The translations under genes were made by a program, and so were the position numbers. A stretch of DNA of 64,000 bases, taken from Clostridiaceae bacterium Marseille-Q4143. Lineage in GTDB: Bacteria; Bacillota; Clostridia; Lachnospirales; Lachnospiraceae. The notes under the pieces are model-generated. The model ran no database searches, had not been told where the DNA came from, and was given only the letters and a program-made list of their open reading frames with translations. This document shows positions 23,143 to 32,128 of the stretch, piece after piece (the first letter of the stretch is position 1; the number at the start of each line of letters is the position of its first letter). Location of the stretch: assembly GCA_018228645.1 (NCBI GenBank), contig CP073693.1, forward strand, positions 1,802,253-1,866,252, in the 5' to 3' direction.

Positions 23143-24486
23143 ATGAAGGATTGCAAAAGCTATATTTTTATCAAAGAAAATGAAGCTATAATATTTCAAA
23201 TTACTGACGAAATTAATAAAATTAGATATTTTTATAATGGACTATTGCGTTGTTTTGCAGGTCAATCAATGTCTATAGAACAACCAATTCAAATTGCAAT
23301 AGATAAAATAAAAAATCTTGAGGAATATTTGCGGTTAAACTATCAGAGTGATAAAAGAATTAATAAATTAATTTACTTTTTCAAAAATACCAAGGAAAAT
23401 GAGTATATATACTGTTATCCATATAATGAAAATTTCGATGAAATTTATGATTTTATGAAAGAATCACTGAAATATTACAATCATGGATACAGTCAAGAAA
23501 AAATTGCTTGTAAAATGAAAGAATGGAACGACAGAATAAAACGGGTAAAAGACTTGCTTGATGATAGTCCATATACAATAAAGCTTGTTTTGCCGATCAA
23601 AAAAGTAATTGTAGGGGAAAGCAATAAGTCCAAACGGCATTGTATATATTGTGGTGGATTTCAAGGGAATGGAAAAGGCACTTCTTTCAAAGAGAAAGCC
23701 CATGCAATATCAGAAGCATTAGGAAATAAAAAATTTATTCAAAATGAAGAATGTGATAAGTGTAATTCGTTTTTTGCGGAAAACGTAGAAGAAGATTTAA
23801 GTAATATGCTTATGTTTGAACGTTTACAATATGGAATAAAAGGAAAGAATGGATATCCAATTTTTCAAGTGGGTTCTCGGAAATATGCCAGGTATTTTGA
23901 CTGGAAGCAGGCGGATTACAGTGCTGATTGGGGAATATTCGAGTCAGTAAAAACCAGTGTGAAGGAGCAAAAAAAGAAATGCCCGGTAATTATAGACATT
24001 GGTGGAAAAATCCCAGATAAATCAGTTTGCATATCTAATATCAAGTGTTTTTGTCCGATGCATGCATATAAAGCTTTAGTAAAATGTGTAATAGGATTAA
24101 TTGGTAATGAAAAATTACATATTTTTAGAAATACGATTCATTGGTTAAGGTACGATGATGGATATCATAAATTGCCAGAAATTGTGCGGGTAAAGTGTCC
24201 CAAAATTATATATGAGCCAGAGCTATATATTTTTGAAAGAAAAAAAGAAGATTTCTTAATACCATATTGTTATGGAGAGCTTAGAATAGCAGATCAGAGT
24301 TTGATTTTTATTATTCCTTTTTGTGATAGGGATAAAAAGAAATTCAGAAAACTGGACAATGAGCAAGAATTTAAGAATTATTTGAGGAGTGTTTATGGAA
24401 AATATGACTTATGTGATTGTTCAAAACTTGAGTGCGAACGTATTGAACAGGTATTTAGCCGTTTAAAAGAGATAAACTGTAATTAA
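23143..24486 (+). CDS. HNH-type endonuclease domain protein
   Basis: A 447-residue, Lys-rich protein. The centre has CIYCGG (Cys 167, 170), KAHAISEALGN (His 187) and ECDKCNSFF (Cys 204, 207; Asn 208), matching the HNH fold with a zinc-binding CxxC pair at each side. The N-terminal 160 residues are helical and the C-terminal 230 are of mixed type with no known motif. HNH proteins of this layout are common in phage-defence islands, where they cut invading DNA. It follows the membrane-protein gene by 55 bases and is AT-rich like the next gene. Confidence 0.7.
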   Translation: MKDCKSYIFIKENEAIIFQITDEINKIRYFYNGLLRCFAGQSMSIEQPIQIAIDKIKNLEEYLRLNYQSDKRINKLIYFFKNTKENEYIYCYPYNENFDEIYDFMKESLKYYNHGYSQEKIACKMKEWNDRIKRVKDLLDDSPYTIKLVLPIKKVIVGESNKSKRHCIYCGGFQGNGKGTSFKEKAHAISEALGNKKFIQNEECDKCNSFFAENVEEDLSNMLMFERLQYGIKGKNGYPIFQVGSRKYARYFDWKQADYSADWGIFESVKTSVKEQKKKCPVIIDIGGKIPDKSVCISNIKCFCPMHAYKALVKCVIGLIGNEKLHIFRNTIHWLRYDDGYHKLPEIVRVKCPKIIYEPELYIFERKKEDFLIPYCYGELRIADQSLIFIIPFCDRDKKKFRKLDNEQEFKNYLRSVYGKYDLCDCSKLECERIEQVFSRLKEINCN

Positions 24487-24541
24487 AATTGAAGTAAATC
24501 AAGTTGTGAACGATTATGTAAGATAAAATGGAGGAACACTA

Positions 24542-26146
24542 ATGGGTGAGAAATATTTAAAATACATTCCAAAAACATTGCAGGAAGATTTTATTGATAA
24601 TAGGGTTATTCCATTTGTTGGTGCAGGATTTTCGAAAAATGCCATTGCTCCAGAAGGAGCCAGTATTTTAGATTGGGATGGACTTGGAAAAAAGGTGGCA
24701 GCATATATACCTGACTATATCTACACAAATGCCATGGATGCCTTATCGTTGTTTGAAAGTGAGTTTTCAAGAACTAAGCTCATAGAAGTTTTAGCAAGAG
24801 AGCTTTATGTTAATCAATTGAAGCCTGGAAAAACACACAGAACATTTTGCGATCTTTATTTTGGCACTATTTGTACAACAAATTTTGATTTTCTTATCGA
24901 ACAGACACTGAATGAAAAACAGATTCCGTTTTCAATGATAGTATCTGAGGAACGGCTTCCGATAAGCACACATGAAACAACCAAACTTATTAAATTGCAT
25001 GGGGATTTTAATCATCCGGAAAGAATGGTAATAACCGAATATGATTATGATACATATGTTGAAAAAAATAAAATTCTATCGACATACATATCTAATCTCT
25101 TTATTACTAAAACATTGTTGCTTGTAGGATATAGTTTTGATGATAACGATATCAGAACACTGTGGCAGATTATTGGATCCCGTCTTGGAAAACTAAGTAC
25201 TCCAGCGTACGTAGTTTTAGTAGATGCCAGTTCTATAGAAATAGCACGTTTTGAAAGAAGAAATATTAAAGTTATAAATCTTCCTGGTAATAAAGCGGAT
25301 TATCCCAATATATTAAATGAGTTTTTCACGGAAATCAAACAGGTCATTGCGGATAAAATGCCTGAGCAGATAATGTTTACAAATGAAAAAGCTTCTGAAG
25401 AACTAAAAATGCCAGAAGAAGATAGCAGACTTTGCTTTATTTCAGCACCTTATCAAAGATTAGCGTTTATTAAGGATTTGTTGTATCCTACGTTGTATAA
25501 TAATGGGATTTCACCTATAACATTGGATGAAGCCATAATGCCAGGAGAGATTATGACACGAAAAGTTGATATGCTAATCTCAAAAACTGCAATGGCTATT
25601 TTGGATCTTTCTGGTAATAATGCACATATTATGTGGGAATTAGGAAATATAATGAGCAAAAATAAGCCGTTTATAGTGATTGCTGATGAAAATCAAGTAG
25701 ATAGTTTGCCATTTAAGCTAAAAGAAATACAACTTTTTAAATATAGTTTATATGGCGATAATGAACGATTTATAAATGAGTTATCCAACTTTTTGAAAAC
25801 ACATTATAAGGAGAAGGATGAGGCGGAAAATGAAAAGGATTATGTGAGACTGTTTAATAAAGGGGAATATAATGCAGCAGTTATTGCAGCATATAGATTT
25901 TTAGAAATAACAATGTCAAAGAGGTTTGTATTTGATGAGACTTCATTGATGAAATCTTTGAATTTATTAAATACAAATAATGCTGAAGATAAAGAAGCTC
26001 TTTTTAAAGTAAAAGAATATAGAAAAATACGCAATAGTATTGTGCATGAGAATGTTATGATAGGAAAGAAACAGGCTAAGGACATAATTTCTTGTGTCGA
26101 TAGGGTTTGTACATCAGTAAATAATGGAAATATAATTGTGCTGTAG
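24542..26146 (+). CDS. SIR2 / TIR-like / HEPN three-domain protein, putative abortive-infection effector
   Basis: A 534-residue protein with three parts. Part 1 (about 1-270) is SIR2-like: PFVGAGFSKNA (24-34), TTNFD (112-116), KLHGD (151-155) and GYSFDDNDIRTLW (196-208), pointing to NAD binding or cleavage. Part 2 (about 295-425) reads like a TIR or deoxyribosyltransferase-like fold: CFISAPYQR...AILDLSGNNAHIMWELGN, with Glu 366 as candidate catalytic residue. Part 3 (about 435-525) is a helical region with the HEPN ribonuclease motif RNSIVH (Arg 497, His 502). GGAGG precedes the ATG. NAD depletion plus RNA cleavage on infection is the likely role; activity is inferred. Confidence 0.75.
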   Translation: MGEKYLKYIPKTLQEDFIDNRVIPFVGAGFSKNAIAPEGASILDWDGLGKKVAAYIPDYIYTNAMDALSLFESEFSRTKLIEVLARELYVNQLKPGKTHRTFCDLYFGTICTTNFDFLIEQTLNEKQIPFSMIVSEERLPISTHETTKLIKLHGDFNHPERMVITEYDYDTYVEKNKILSTYISNLFITKTLLLVGYSFDDNDIRTLWQIIGSRLGKLSTPAYVVLVDASSIEIARFERRNIKVINLPGNKADYPNILNEFFTEIKQVIADKMPEQIMFTNEKASEELKMPEEDSRLCFISAPYQRLAFIKDLLYPTLYNNGISPITLDEAIMPGEIMTRKVDMLISKTAMAILDLSGNNAHIMWELGNIMSKNKPFIVIADENQVDSLPFKLKEIQLFKYSLYGDNERFINELSNFLKTHYKEKDEAENEKDYVRLFNKGEYNAAVIAAYRFLEITMSKRFVFDETSLMKSLNLLNTNNAEDKEALFKVKEYRKIRNSIVHENVMIGKKQAKDIISCVDRVCTSVNNGNIIVL

Positions 26147-26183
26147 TTTTATATATAATAGCTACCTACAGGCATGTCAAGCG

Positions 26184-26208
26184 CAGGCGGTTTCCAGCCT
26201 GTCTTTTT
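26184..26208 (+). terminator. Terminator after the SIR2 gene
   Basis: CAGGC/GCCTG stem with an eight-base loop followed by TCTTTTT. The rest of 26,209-26,393 shows no gene. Confidence 0.55.
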
Positions 26209-26393
26209 GATCAACCTTTTGGTTATTCGGATGAGCGCCCTTCGTACATAAAAATATGCTCCGCTGATGATTCAGCTTCCGGTAAGATGAATTAAGGAGT
26301 TTGTACTCATACATTCAAAAATGGTATTTTATTGCGCAGCATTTTATGTGAATTTAGTTGTCCTTTAACCTTGAAAAATAGTATAATCCCATC

Positions 26394-28385
26394 TTTGACA
26401 CTTTGTAGAGTGAAAAACAGCCATAATCCCAGTATTTATGGGGAATGTGGCTGTTTCCATTTTTGCATCGATATGTACTATTTTTGAAATTGTGCTATTT
26501 TTTCTGCTTTGTTTCTTTGATGACTGCGCGCATATCTGCTTTTGAGATGAATTCGTAATCCGTCCTAAAGCCAAAGGCTGTATGCAGGGCATCTGTCAGT
26601 TTCGTACGTTTGTAGGACGGAATGTAGCCACTGTCTTTAGACAGCAGGGTTATGTTCATTTTCCTGAGGGTTTTCAAAATTTCGCTGCAGGTGAATTCTT
26701 CTAAAAGCTTCTTTTCCAGCAGCCGGTATACCAAAAGGCTGATATAGCAGATCAAAAAGTGAGCTTTTATGCTGTCTTCCCGTCTTACAAAAACAGGCCG
26801 TGCTTCGAATTCCGTTTTCATGATCCGGAAGTTTTCTTCGATCTCCCAGCGGCGTTTGTTGATGTTGATGATTTCACGGACATCCCCTTCCAGGTTCGTT
26901 ACAACTGCATAGAAACCGTCATACATGGCTTCTTCCCGGATACGCTCCTCATCCAGCTGGAAAATCTGTTTCTGCGCGATCTCTCCGTCACCGGTAACTG
27001 CTGTTTTCTGAATAAAACGGGAAGGATCGTTTGGATTTTTTCCTTTACTGGATTTATCCGGGGACTGCATAATCTTTATGGCACGTTCGATCTGACCGGC
27101 CCGGATCCTCTGCTGGTATGCCTTGTATTTCGGGGAGTATGTGATGATAACGGTTTCGTCCATATCTCCCGTGACAATGGGGCATTCTTTGTAATAAACG
27201 GTGTTGTACACTTCAAGATCAGTCTCATCCAGCGTGGAAATGTCTATGAACTTATCTGATCCCGGAACCTTGAACTGTGTCGGCAGGAGCGCCAGCTCAC
27301 GTTCTTCTTTTTTCATTTTTTTCAGGGAATACGTGATCACATAAGACCTGTTTCCAAAACTGTTAAAAAAGCGGTTGCTCTTACTGCCAAGTTCTGCATC
27401 GGAGCAGAAGATAAATTCACTACAGTTAAAATCCCGGATTACTTTGGTCTCCAGAGGCTTCAGGGTAAGCTGTTCGTTTTGGTTTCCGGGATACAGGTCA
27501 AAGGAAAGCGGTATGTCGTCCGCATCCATGAAAAGTCCCATGGTCACAATGGGATTGGGTCTGTGTTCCTTGCTTTTGCCATACTTTTTCATGCCATCTT
27601 CCGCTTCGATCTCGAAATAATAGTTGGTGCAGTCGTAGTAAAGAATTTTTGAGTTACGGGGATGGACAAAGTTGGAATTCTGGTAAAGCTCTTCCTGGAT
27701 GTAATCCGATTCCTCTGCAAGAACGGAAAGAGAGCGGTAAAGATTCTGCAGGGAATATTTAGGTGGCTCCAGCAGGGACTGGCAGTAAGAGAAGCTGCTG
27801 ATCTTGCTGGAAGGGGAAAGAATCCTTGCATAGATCAGATCTGTAAGGATAGCATGGAAATCGTAAGTAAACCTGTGATGGTTACGGATATTTCTGCAAA
27901 TGTTGTCCAGTCGTAGTTCGGTGCAGAGCTGCTGCAGGAACAGATAGCCGACGTTGAAGAGACGTTCTTCGTTCAGTGGAATACGGGCAAGAGGGGAAAA
28001 AGAGACTGTAACTTTTTCCCTACGCTTGTAGTAGAGCAGAGTTTCTTTTTCCGCTTCTTTTTTCGCCCAGTCCATCATGGCAGCTTCGTCTCCGGAGAAC
28101 TGTGCCATCAGATCATTGTACTTCCCAAGTTTTTTGCAGATGCGGGAAGAAGTTTTACCGTTGTCCTTGCGGTAGGACTGCTTGATATAGACATCCTGAT
28201 TACCTTTATTTCCAGTGATAGATACATACATAACGCTTTTCCACTATAATAAAATCCGTTTTCTTTATTATACCACAAAGCGTACAAAGTAGCACTATAA
28301 AAAACATAAAATTTGACAAAAAAATAAGCCATAAATGGCTTAAATAAAGGATTTGTATTAAGACGCCAAAAAAAGAAGTGTCAAA
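26394..28385. mobile_element. IS1634-family insertion sequence
   Basis: Ends are inferred from an inverted TTTGACACTT at 26394-26403 and its complement at 28376-28385, enclosing one transposase gene, total about 1,992 bases, the usual size for the family. No clear target duplication is visible outside (CCCATC left, CTCCCG right). A hairpin near each end (ACAGCCA/TGGCTGT and AAGCCAT/ATGGCTT) may stop outside transcription. Confidence 0.65.
26495..28231 (-). CDS. IS1634-family transposase (DDE)
   Basis: The intact 578-residue product has the family pattern: ILYYDCTNYYFEIE and FIFCSDAELGSKSN carry the first two acidic catalytic residues, and RWEIEENFRIMKTEF the last Glu, in the IS4-type YREK context. 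The N-terminal part is the DNA-binding region (SRICKKLGKYNDLM...). It is the only gene of its element and seems undamaged, so the copy may be active. Confidence 0.85.
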   Translation of the reverse strand: MYVSITGNKGNQDVYIKQSYRKDNGKTSSRICKKLGKYNDLMAQFSGDEAAMMDWAKKEAEKETLLYYKRREKVTVSFSPLARIPLNEERLFNVGYLFLQQLCTELRLDNICRNIRNHHRFTYDFHAILTDLIYARILSPSSKISSFSYCQSLLEPPKYSLQNLYRSLSVLAEESDYIQEELYQNSNFVHPRNSKILYYDCTNYYFEIEAEDGMKKYGKSKEHRPNPIVTMGLFMDADDIPLSFDLYPGNQNEQLTLKPLETKVIRDFNCSEFIFCSDAELGSKSNRFFNSFGNRSYVITYSLKKMKKEERELALLPTQFKVPGSDKFIDISTLDETDLEVYNTVYYKECPIVTGDMDETVIITYSPKYKAYQQRIRAGQIERAIKIMQSPDKSSKGKNPNDPSRFIQKTAVTGDGEIAQKQIFQLDEERIREEAMYDGFYAVVTNLEGDVREIININKRRWEIEENFRIMKTEFEARPVFVRREDSIKAHFLICYISLLVYRLLEKKLLEEFTCSEILKTLRKMNITLLSKDSGYIPSYKRTKLTDALHTAFGFRTDYEFISKADMRAVIKETKQKK

Positions 28386-28461
28386 CTCCCGTGAATGGAA
28401 TCTGTTGAAGAAAAAGAAAATATAATAAAATTCATCTGATAAGGAATAAATATTGTCAGTG

Positions 28462-28497
28462 GAGTGCGACTGGAGGAAACTTTAGTTGCACTCCATT
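28462..28497 (+). terminator. Hairpin upstream of the polysaccharide promoter
   Basis: GGAGTGCGACT and AGTTGCACTCC (one G-T pair) form a stem followed by ATTCATTTTA. It shields the locus from upstream transcription, and its right arm contains the -35 box of the next promoter. No gene is seen in 28,232-28,562. Confidence 0.55.
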
Positions 28498-28513
28498 CAT
28501 TTTATGGTATAAT
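28486..28513 (+). promoter_or_regulatory. Promoter of the polysaccharide locus
   Basis: TTGCAC (28486-28491), a 16-base spacer and TATAAT (28508-28513), with TG two bases before it (extended -10), 50 bases before the first gene. Confidence 0.7.
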
Positions 28514-28562
28514 ACTTATTATTTATGAAAAAGAAAATATAAACAGTAAATGAGGAAAATTT

Positions 28563-29987
28563 ATGTATCGGAAGAGAAAACAGCTAATGGAATTGATGGT
28601 GTGTGTGATCGACGCATGTTCTGTTGTTTTTAGCCTGTTTGTAGCTGGACTGATTCGTTACCATGAACTGGACATATTAATGCATGCGGAAAATATGAAA
28701 GCACTATGTAGCATGATGCTGGTTGTTCATATGGCTGCATATTATTTTACAAAAGTATATGATGGCTTTTTCCAGCGTGGACGTTATAAGGAACTGGTAT
28801 TGTCAGTCAAATATAATATTGTACTGGTAGCTGGAGCAATGTTGCTTGGATTCAGCATGAAGAACGTAGTATTTGTTTCCCGTCTGGTAATGGGTTATTT
28901 TTTTGTAATTAATACCATACTGATCTGGATGATTCATATATTTATCCGTAATCGGGATCGGATTTTCAAGTGGAGTAAGCGAAAAGAAACCAACCTGTTG
29001 GTAGTGACTACGGAAGAACATTTTCAGGAAATTCAGCAGAAATTTGGAAGATCCAAAGAAACGGTATGGAATATTGTAGGTGTTGTCTTGCTGGGTGATC
29101 ATGATACACAGGAAGAATTGGGAGGTGTGCCGGTTATTTCCGACAAAGAAGAAGCGTATCTGGAATATGCCACGTTACATGTGGTAGATGAAGTATTCAT
29201 ACAGTTGGATTCTATTCAGAAAAAAGAATCTTTGCTGAAAAATATGATTCTGGAATTTGAAAAAATGGGAATTGTGGTGAATCTCAATCTGGATCTCTTC
29301 AATCTGGGACTGACTGGAGAAAAGAGGATTTATTCATTAGAAGATTATCATGTAGTAGCATTTTCCAGCAGACTTTTTGATTATCGGATGGTATTAGTAA
29401 AGAGACTGATTGATATCTGCGGAGCATTGGTAGGTTTGGTTCTTACTTTTACGATTGGAATCTTTCTTGCCCCGGTGCTTTTACTGGAATCCCCAGGACC
29501 ATTGATTTTTAAACAGAAACGTGTAGGTGTTAATGGACGTATCTTCGATTTTTATAAATTCAGGTCTATGTATAAAGACGCAGAAGCGCGCAAAAAAGAA
29601 TTGATGGCACAAAATGAGATGCAGGGTCTGATGTTCAAGATGGAAAATGATCCTCGTATCACAAAAGTGGGAGCGTTTATTCGAAAGACCAGTATCGATG
29701 AACTGCCTCAATTCTGGAATGTCCTGAAAGGGGATATGAGTCTGGTGGGTACCAGACCACCGACCCTGGATGAATACCAGCAGTACAGTTATTATCAAAA
29801 GCGACGGATCAGTTTCCGTCCTGGCATCACAGGATTATGGCAGGTAAGCGGGCGAAGTGATATTACAGATTTTGATGAAATCGTAAAGCTGGATCTGGAA
29901 TATATTGATAATTGGTCACTGATGTTGGATCTTAAAATTATATTAAAGACGATATTAGTTGTATTTAAAGGAAGCGGAGCTAAATAA
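28563..29987 (+). CDS. Priming polyprenyl glycosylphosphotransferase (WbaP/WcaJ-like)
   Basis: The 474-residue enzyme transfers the first sugar-1-phosphate to undecaprenyl phosphate and so starts repeat-unit synthesis. The N-terminal half has four membrane helices (about 10-130) and a CoA-binding-like loop domain (about 140-240). A further helix near 285-305 leads into the catalytic domain with FYKFRSMYKDAE, DELPQFWNVLKGDMSLVGTRP and RPGITGLWQVSGRSD. It stands alone between a promoter and a strong terminator, so priming is separately controlled from the rest of the locus. Confidence 0.9.
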   Translation: MYRKRKQLMELMVCVIDACSVVFSLFVAGLIRYHELDILMHAENMKALCSMMLVVHMAAYYFTKVYDGFFQRGRYKELVLSVKYNIVLVAGAMLLGFSMKNVVFVSRLVMGYFFVINTILIWMIHIFIRNRDRIFKWSKRKETNLLVVTTEEHFQEIQQKFGRSKETVWNIVGVVLLGDHDTQEELGGVPVISDKEEAYLEYATLHVVDEVFIQLDSIQKKESLLKNMILEFEKMGIVVNLNLDLFNLGLTGEKRIYSLEDYHVVAFSSRLFDYRMVLVKRLIDICGALVGLVLTFTIGIFLAPVLLLESPGPLIFKQKRVGVNGRIFDFYKFRSMYKDAEARKKELMAQNEMQGLMFKMENDPRITKVGAFIRKTSIDELPQFWNVLKGDMSLVGTRPPTLDEYQQYSYYQKRRISFRPGITGLWQVSGRSDITDFDEIVKLDLEYIDNWSLMLDLKIILKTILVVFKGSGAK

Positions 29988-30036
29988 AAAAATCCGAATA
30001 AATGTTTGCTGAGGCGGGCATTTATTCGGATTTTTT
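29988..30036 (+). terminator. Strong terminator after the priming transferase
   Basis: Perfect 17-base arms, AAAAATCCGAATAAATG (29988-30004) and its complement (30019-30035), with a 14-base loop; the arms give A and T runs at both sides, so it works in either direction. Confidence 0.85.
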
Positions 30037-30068
30037 GTTGGTAATAGTTGTATTATGTCGAAAAAAGG

Positions 30069-30272
30069 TTGTAATGTAAAAAAAATTAATGTACAATGAA
30101 AAAAAGTCTTTAATTATATATGTAAGACGAAAATAACAGCCATCAAAGGATTATGGTATGAGAATGCCTTGCCCGAAACAACGAACCTGTATTTTATTTG
30201 CGAAAGAATACTCCTTTCGCCATTTTTGATGTCCAGATTTTTTCGATGGCAATATAATGGAAGGGTGTTTAA
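30069..30272 (+). promoter_or_regulatory. Promoter and long leader of the rfb operon with internal terminator hairpin
   Basis: TTGTAA (30069-30074), 17 bases and TACAAT (30092-30097) form a plausible promoter about 175 bases before rfbF. Within the leader, GCGAAAG (30200-30206) and CTTTCGC (30214-30220) form a stem followed by CATTTTTG, a possible attenuator. Leaders of this kind in surface-polysaccharide operons are read by NusG-like antiterminators (RfaH, LoaP, UpxY); no such gene is in view. Confidence 0.5.
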
Positions 30273-31055
30273 ATGAAAGTTGTGTTACTGGCCGGAGGAC
30301 TCGGCACAAGAATTTCGGAAGAATCACAGTATAAACCGAAGCCAATGATTGAGATTGGAGGAAAGCCAATTCTGTGGCATATCATGAAAGAATATTCTTA
30401 CTATGGATTTCATGATTTTGTAATCTGCGCAGGATACAAGCAGTATGTAATTAAAGAATGGTTTAATGATTATTTCCTTCATAACAGTGATATTACCTTC
30501 GATTATTCCGGAGGAGATCGGAAAATGACCATTCACAGTCAGCATTGTGAACCATGGAGAGTTACGGTTGTAGATACAGGACTGAATACGATGACGGGGG
30601 GACGTATTAAACGTATTCAGCCATATATTGGTAATGAACCTTTTATGATGACATATGGCGACGGTGTATGTGATGTGAATATCCAGGAACTGCTGAAATT
30701 CCATCAGTCACATGGAAAGATTGCGACGCTTACATCGGTGATTCAGGAACAGCAAAAAGGCATTCTTGATGTAGATGGTGATAATACAGTTCGTGCGTTC
30801 AGAGAAAAAAATACCAGTGACGGAGCGTTGATTAATGCAGGGTATATGGTATTAAATCCGGAGATTTTTGATTATCTGGATGGAGATGACTGTGTTTTTG
30901 AACGTAAACCGTTGCAGAAACTGGCAGAAGAGGGAGAACTGATGTCTTATACACATAAAGGTTTCTGGCAGTGTATGGATAATAAGCATGAGATGGATAT
31001 GCTGGAGAAAATGCTTTCCAAGGGAATTGCGCCATGGAAGAAATGGGAGAATTAA
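30273..31055 (+). CDS. rfbF: Glucose-1-phosphate cytidylyltransferase
   Basis: The 260-residue enzyme makes CDP-glucose from CTP and glucose-1-phosphate. The nucleotidyl-transferase motif LLAGGLGTRISEES and the following KPKPMIEIGGKPILWHIMK are at the N-terminus; MTYGDGVCDVN and the C-terminal KGFWQCMDNKHEMD are typical of RfbF/DdhA. GGAAGGG lies before the ATG. It starts the operon rfbF-rfbG-rfbH; its stop overlaps the next gene's start region. Confidence 0.92.
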   Translation: MKVVLLAGGLGTRISEESQYKPKPMIEIGGKPILWHIMKEYSYYGFHDFVICAGYKQYVIKEWFNDYFLHNSDITFDYSGGDRKMTIHSQHCEPWRVTVVDTGLNTMTGGRIKRIQPYIGNEPFMMTYGDGVCDVNIQELLKFHQSHGKIATLTSVIQEQQKGILDVDGDNTVRAFREKNTSDGALINAGYMVLNPEIFDYLDGDDCVFERKPLQKLAEEGELMSYTHKGFWQCMDNKHEMDMLEKMLSKGIAPWKKWEN

Positions 31056-31057
31056 TG

Positions 31058-32125
31058 ATGTCTGAAACATTTGATTTGTCTTTCTATAAAGGGAAAAAAG
31101 TTTTTGTTACCGGTCATACCGGTTTTAAAGGTTCCTGGCTTTGCAAGATGCTTTCTAATGCAGGCGCGGAAGTAACAGGGTATTCTTTGAATCCGCCTAC
31201 ATCACCATCGCTGTATGAGATTGCGGGAATAGCGAATGATATTCATTCCGTGATCGGTGATATCCGTGATTATGAAAAATTATCTGCGGCATTCAAGGAG
31301 GCACAGCCAGAAATTGTACTTCACCTGGCAGCACAGCCGATTGTGAGAGACAGTTATAAAGATCCCGTATATACATATGAAACAAATGTAATGGGAACGG
31401 TAAATATTCTGGAATGTGTTCGTCATAGTGATTCAGTTAAATCTTTCCTGAATGTAACGACAGATAAAGTGTATCTGAATAAAGAATGGCCGTGGGGATA
31501 TCGAGAAAATGAAGAACTGGATGGATATGATCCGTATTCAAACTCTAAATCCTGTTCGGAATTGGTTACTCATTCTTATAAGAACAGTTTTTTCTCTGAT
31601 GAAAAAGTGGCTATTTCTACTGCACGGGCTGGAAATGTTATTGGCGGCGGAGATTTTGCTAATGACCGTATTGTTCCGGATTGCATTAGAGCGGCAATGA
31701 AGAAACAGGATATCATAGTAAGAAATCCGTTTTCAACAAGACCATATCAGCATGTGCTGGAACCGTTGTATGCTTATCTTATGATTGCAGCAAAACAGTA
31801 TGAAGATCACAAATATGCCGGTTACTACAACGTGGGTCCTGATGACGTAGACTGTTTCCAGACAGGCGCGCTGGTTGATCTCTTTGTAAGCAAGTGGAGA
31901 GACAATATGAAATGGGTAAACCAGTATGATGGGGGACCTCATGAAGCTAATTTCTTAAAGCTGGATTGTTCTAAGCTGAAAACGGTATTTGGATGGAAAC
32001 CGCATTGGAATCTGGATATGGCGATTGAAAAGGTTGTAGAATGGAGTAAATGCTGGATGAACAAGGGAGATGTTCGTGCATGCATGGATCAGGAAATTAA
32101 TGAATTTTTAGGAAAGGATTTATAA
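31058..32125 (+). CDS. rfbG: CDP-glucose 4,6-dehydratase
   Basis: The 355-residue short-chain dehydrogenase-type enzyme turns CDP-glucose into CDP-4-keto-6-deoxyglucose with bound NAD. The Rossmann motif VFVTGHTGFKGSW is at about residues 12-25, the T-x-K and YxxxK catalytic segments are in TTDKVYLNKE and DPYSNSKSCSEL, and the end resembles RfbG/DdhB. Start chosen at 31058, seven bases after GGGAGA; ATG at 31055 is one codon longer and overlaps the rfbF stop. Confidence 0.92.
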   Translation: MSETFDLSFYKGKKVFVTGHTGFKGSWLCKMLSNAGAEVTGYSLNPPTSPSLYEIAGIANDIHSVIGDIRDYEKLSAAFKEAQPEIVLHLAAQPIVRDSYKDPVYTYETNVMGTVNILECVRHSDSVKSFLNVTTDKVYLNKEWPWGYRENEELDGYDPYSNSKSCSELVTHSYKNSFFSDEKVAISTARAGNVIGGGDFANDRIVPDCIRAAMKKQDIIVRNPFSTRPYQHVLEPLYAYLMIAAKQYEDHKYAGYYNVGPDDVDCFQTGALVDLFVSKWRDNMKWVNQYDGGPHEANFLKLDCSKLKTVFGWKPHWNLDMAIEKVVEWSKCWMNKGDVRACMDQEINEFLGKDL

Positions 32126-32128
32126 AAA

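Noticed and set aside
26759..27259. Plus-strand 166-codon open frame inside the IS1634 transposase
   Set aside because: Antisense shadow of a well-conserved transposase; no ribosome site or family match.
26380..28400. Target-site duplication of the IS1634 element
   Set aside because: The bases next to the inverted ends (CCCATC and CTCCCG) do not match, so no duplication can be claimed.
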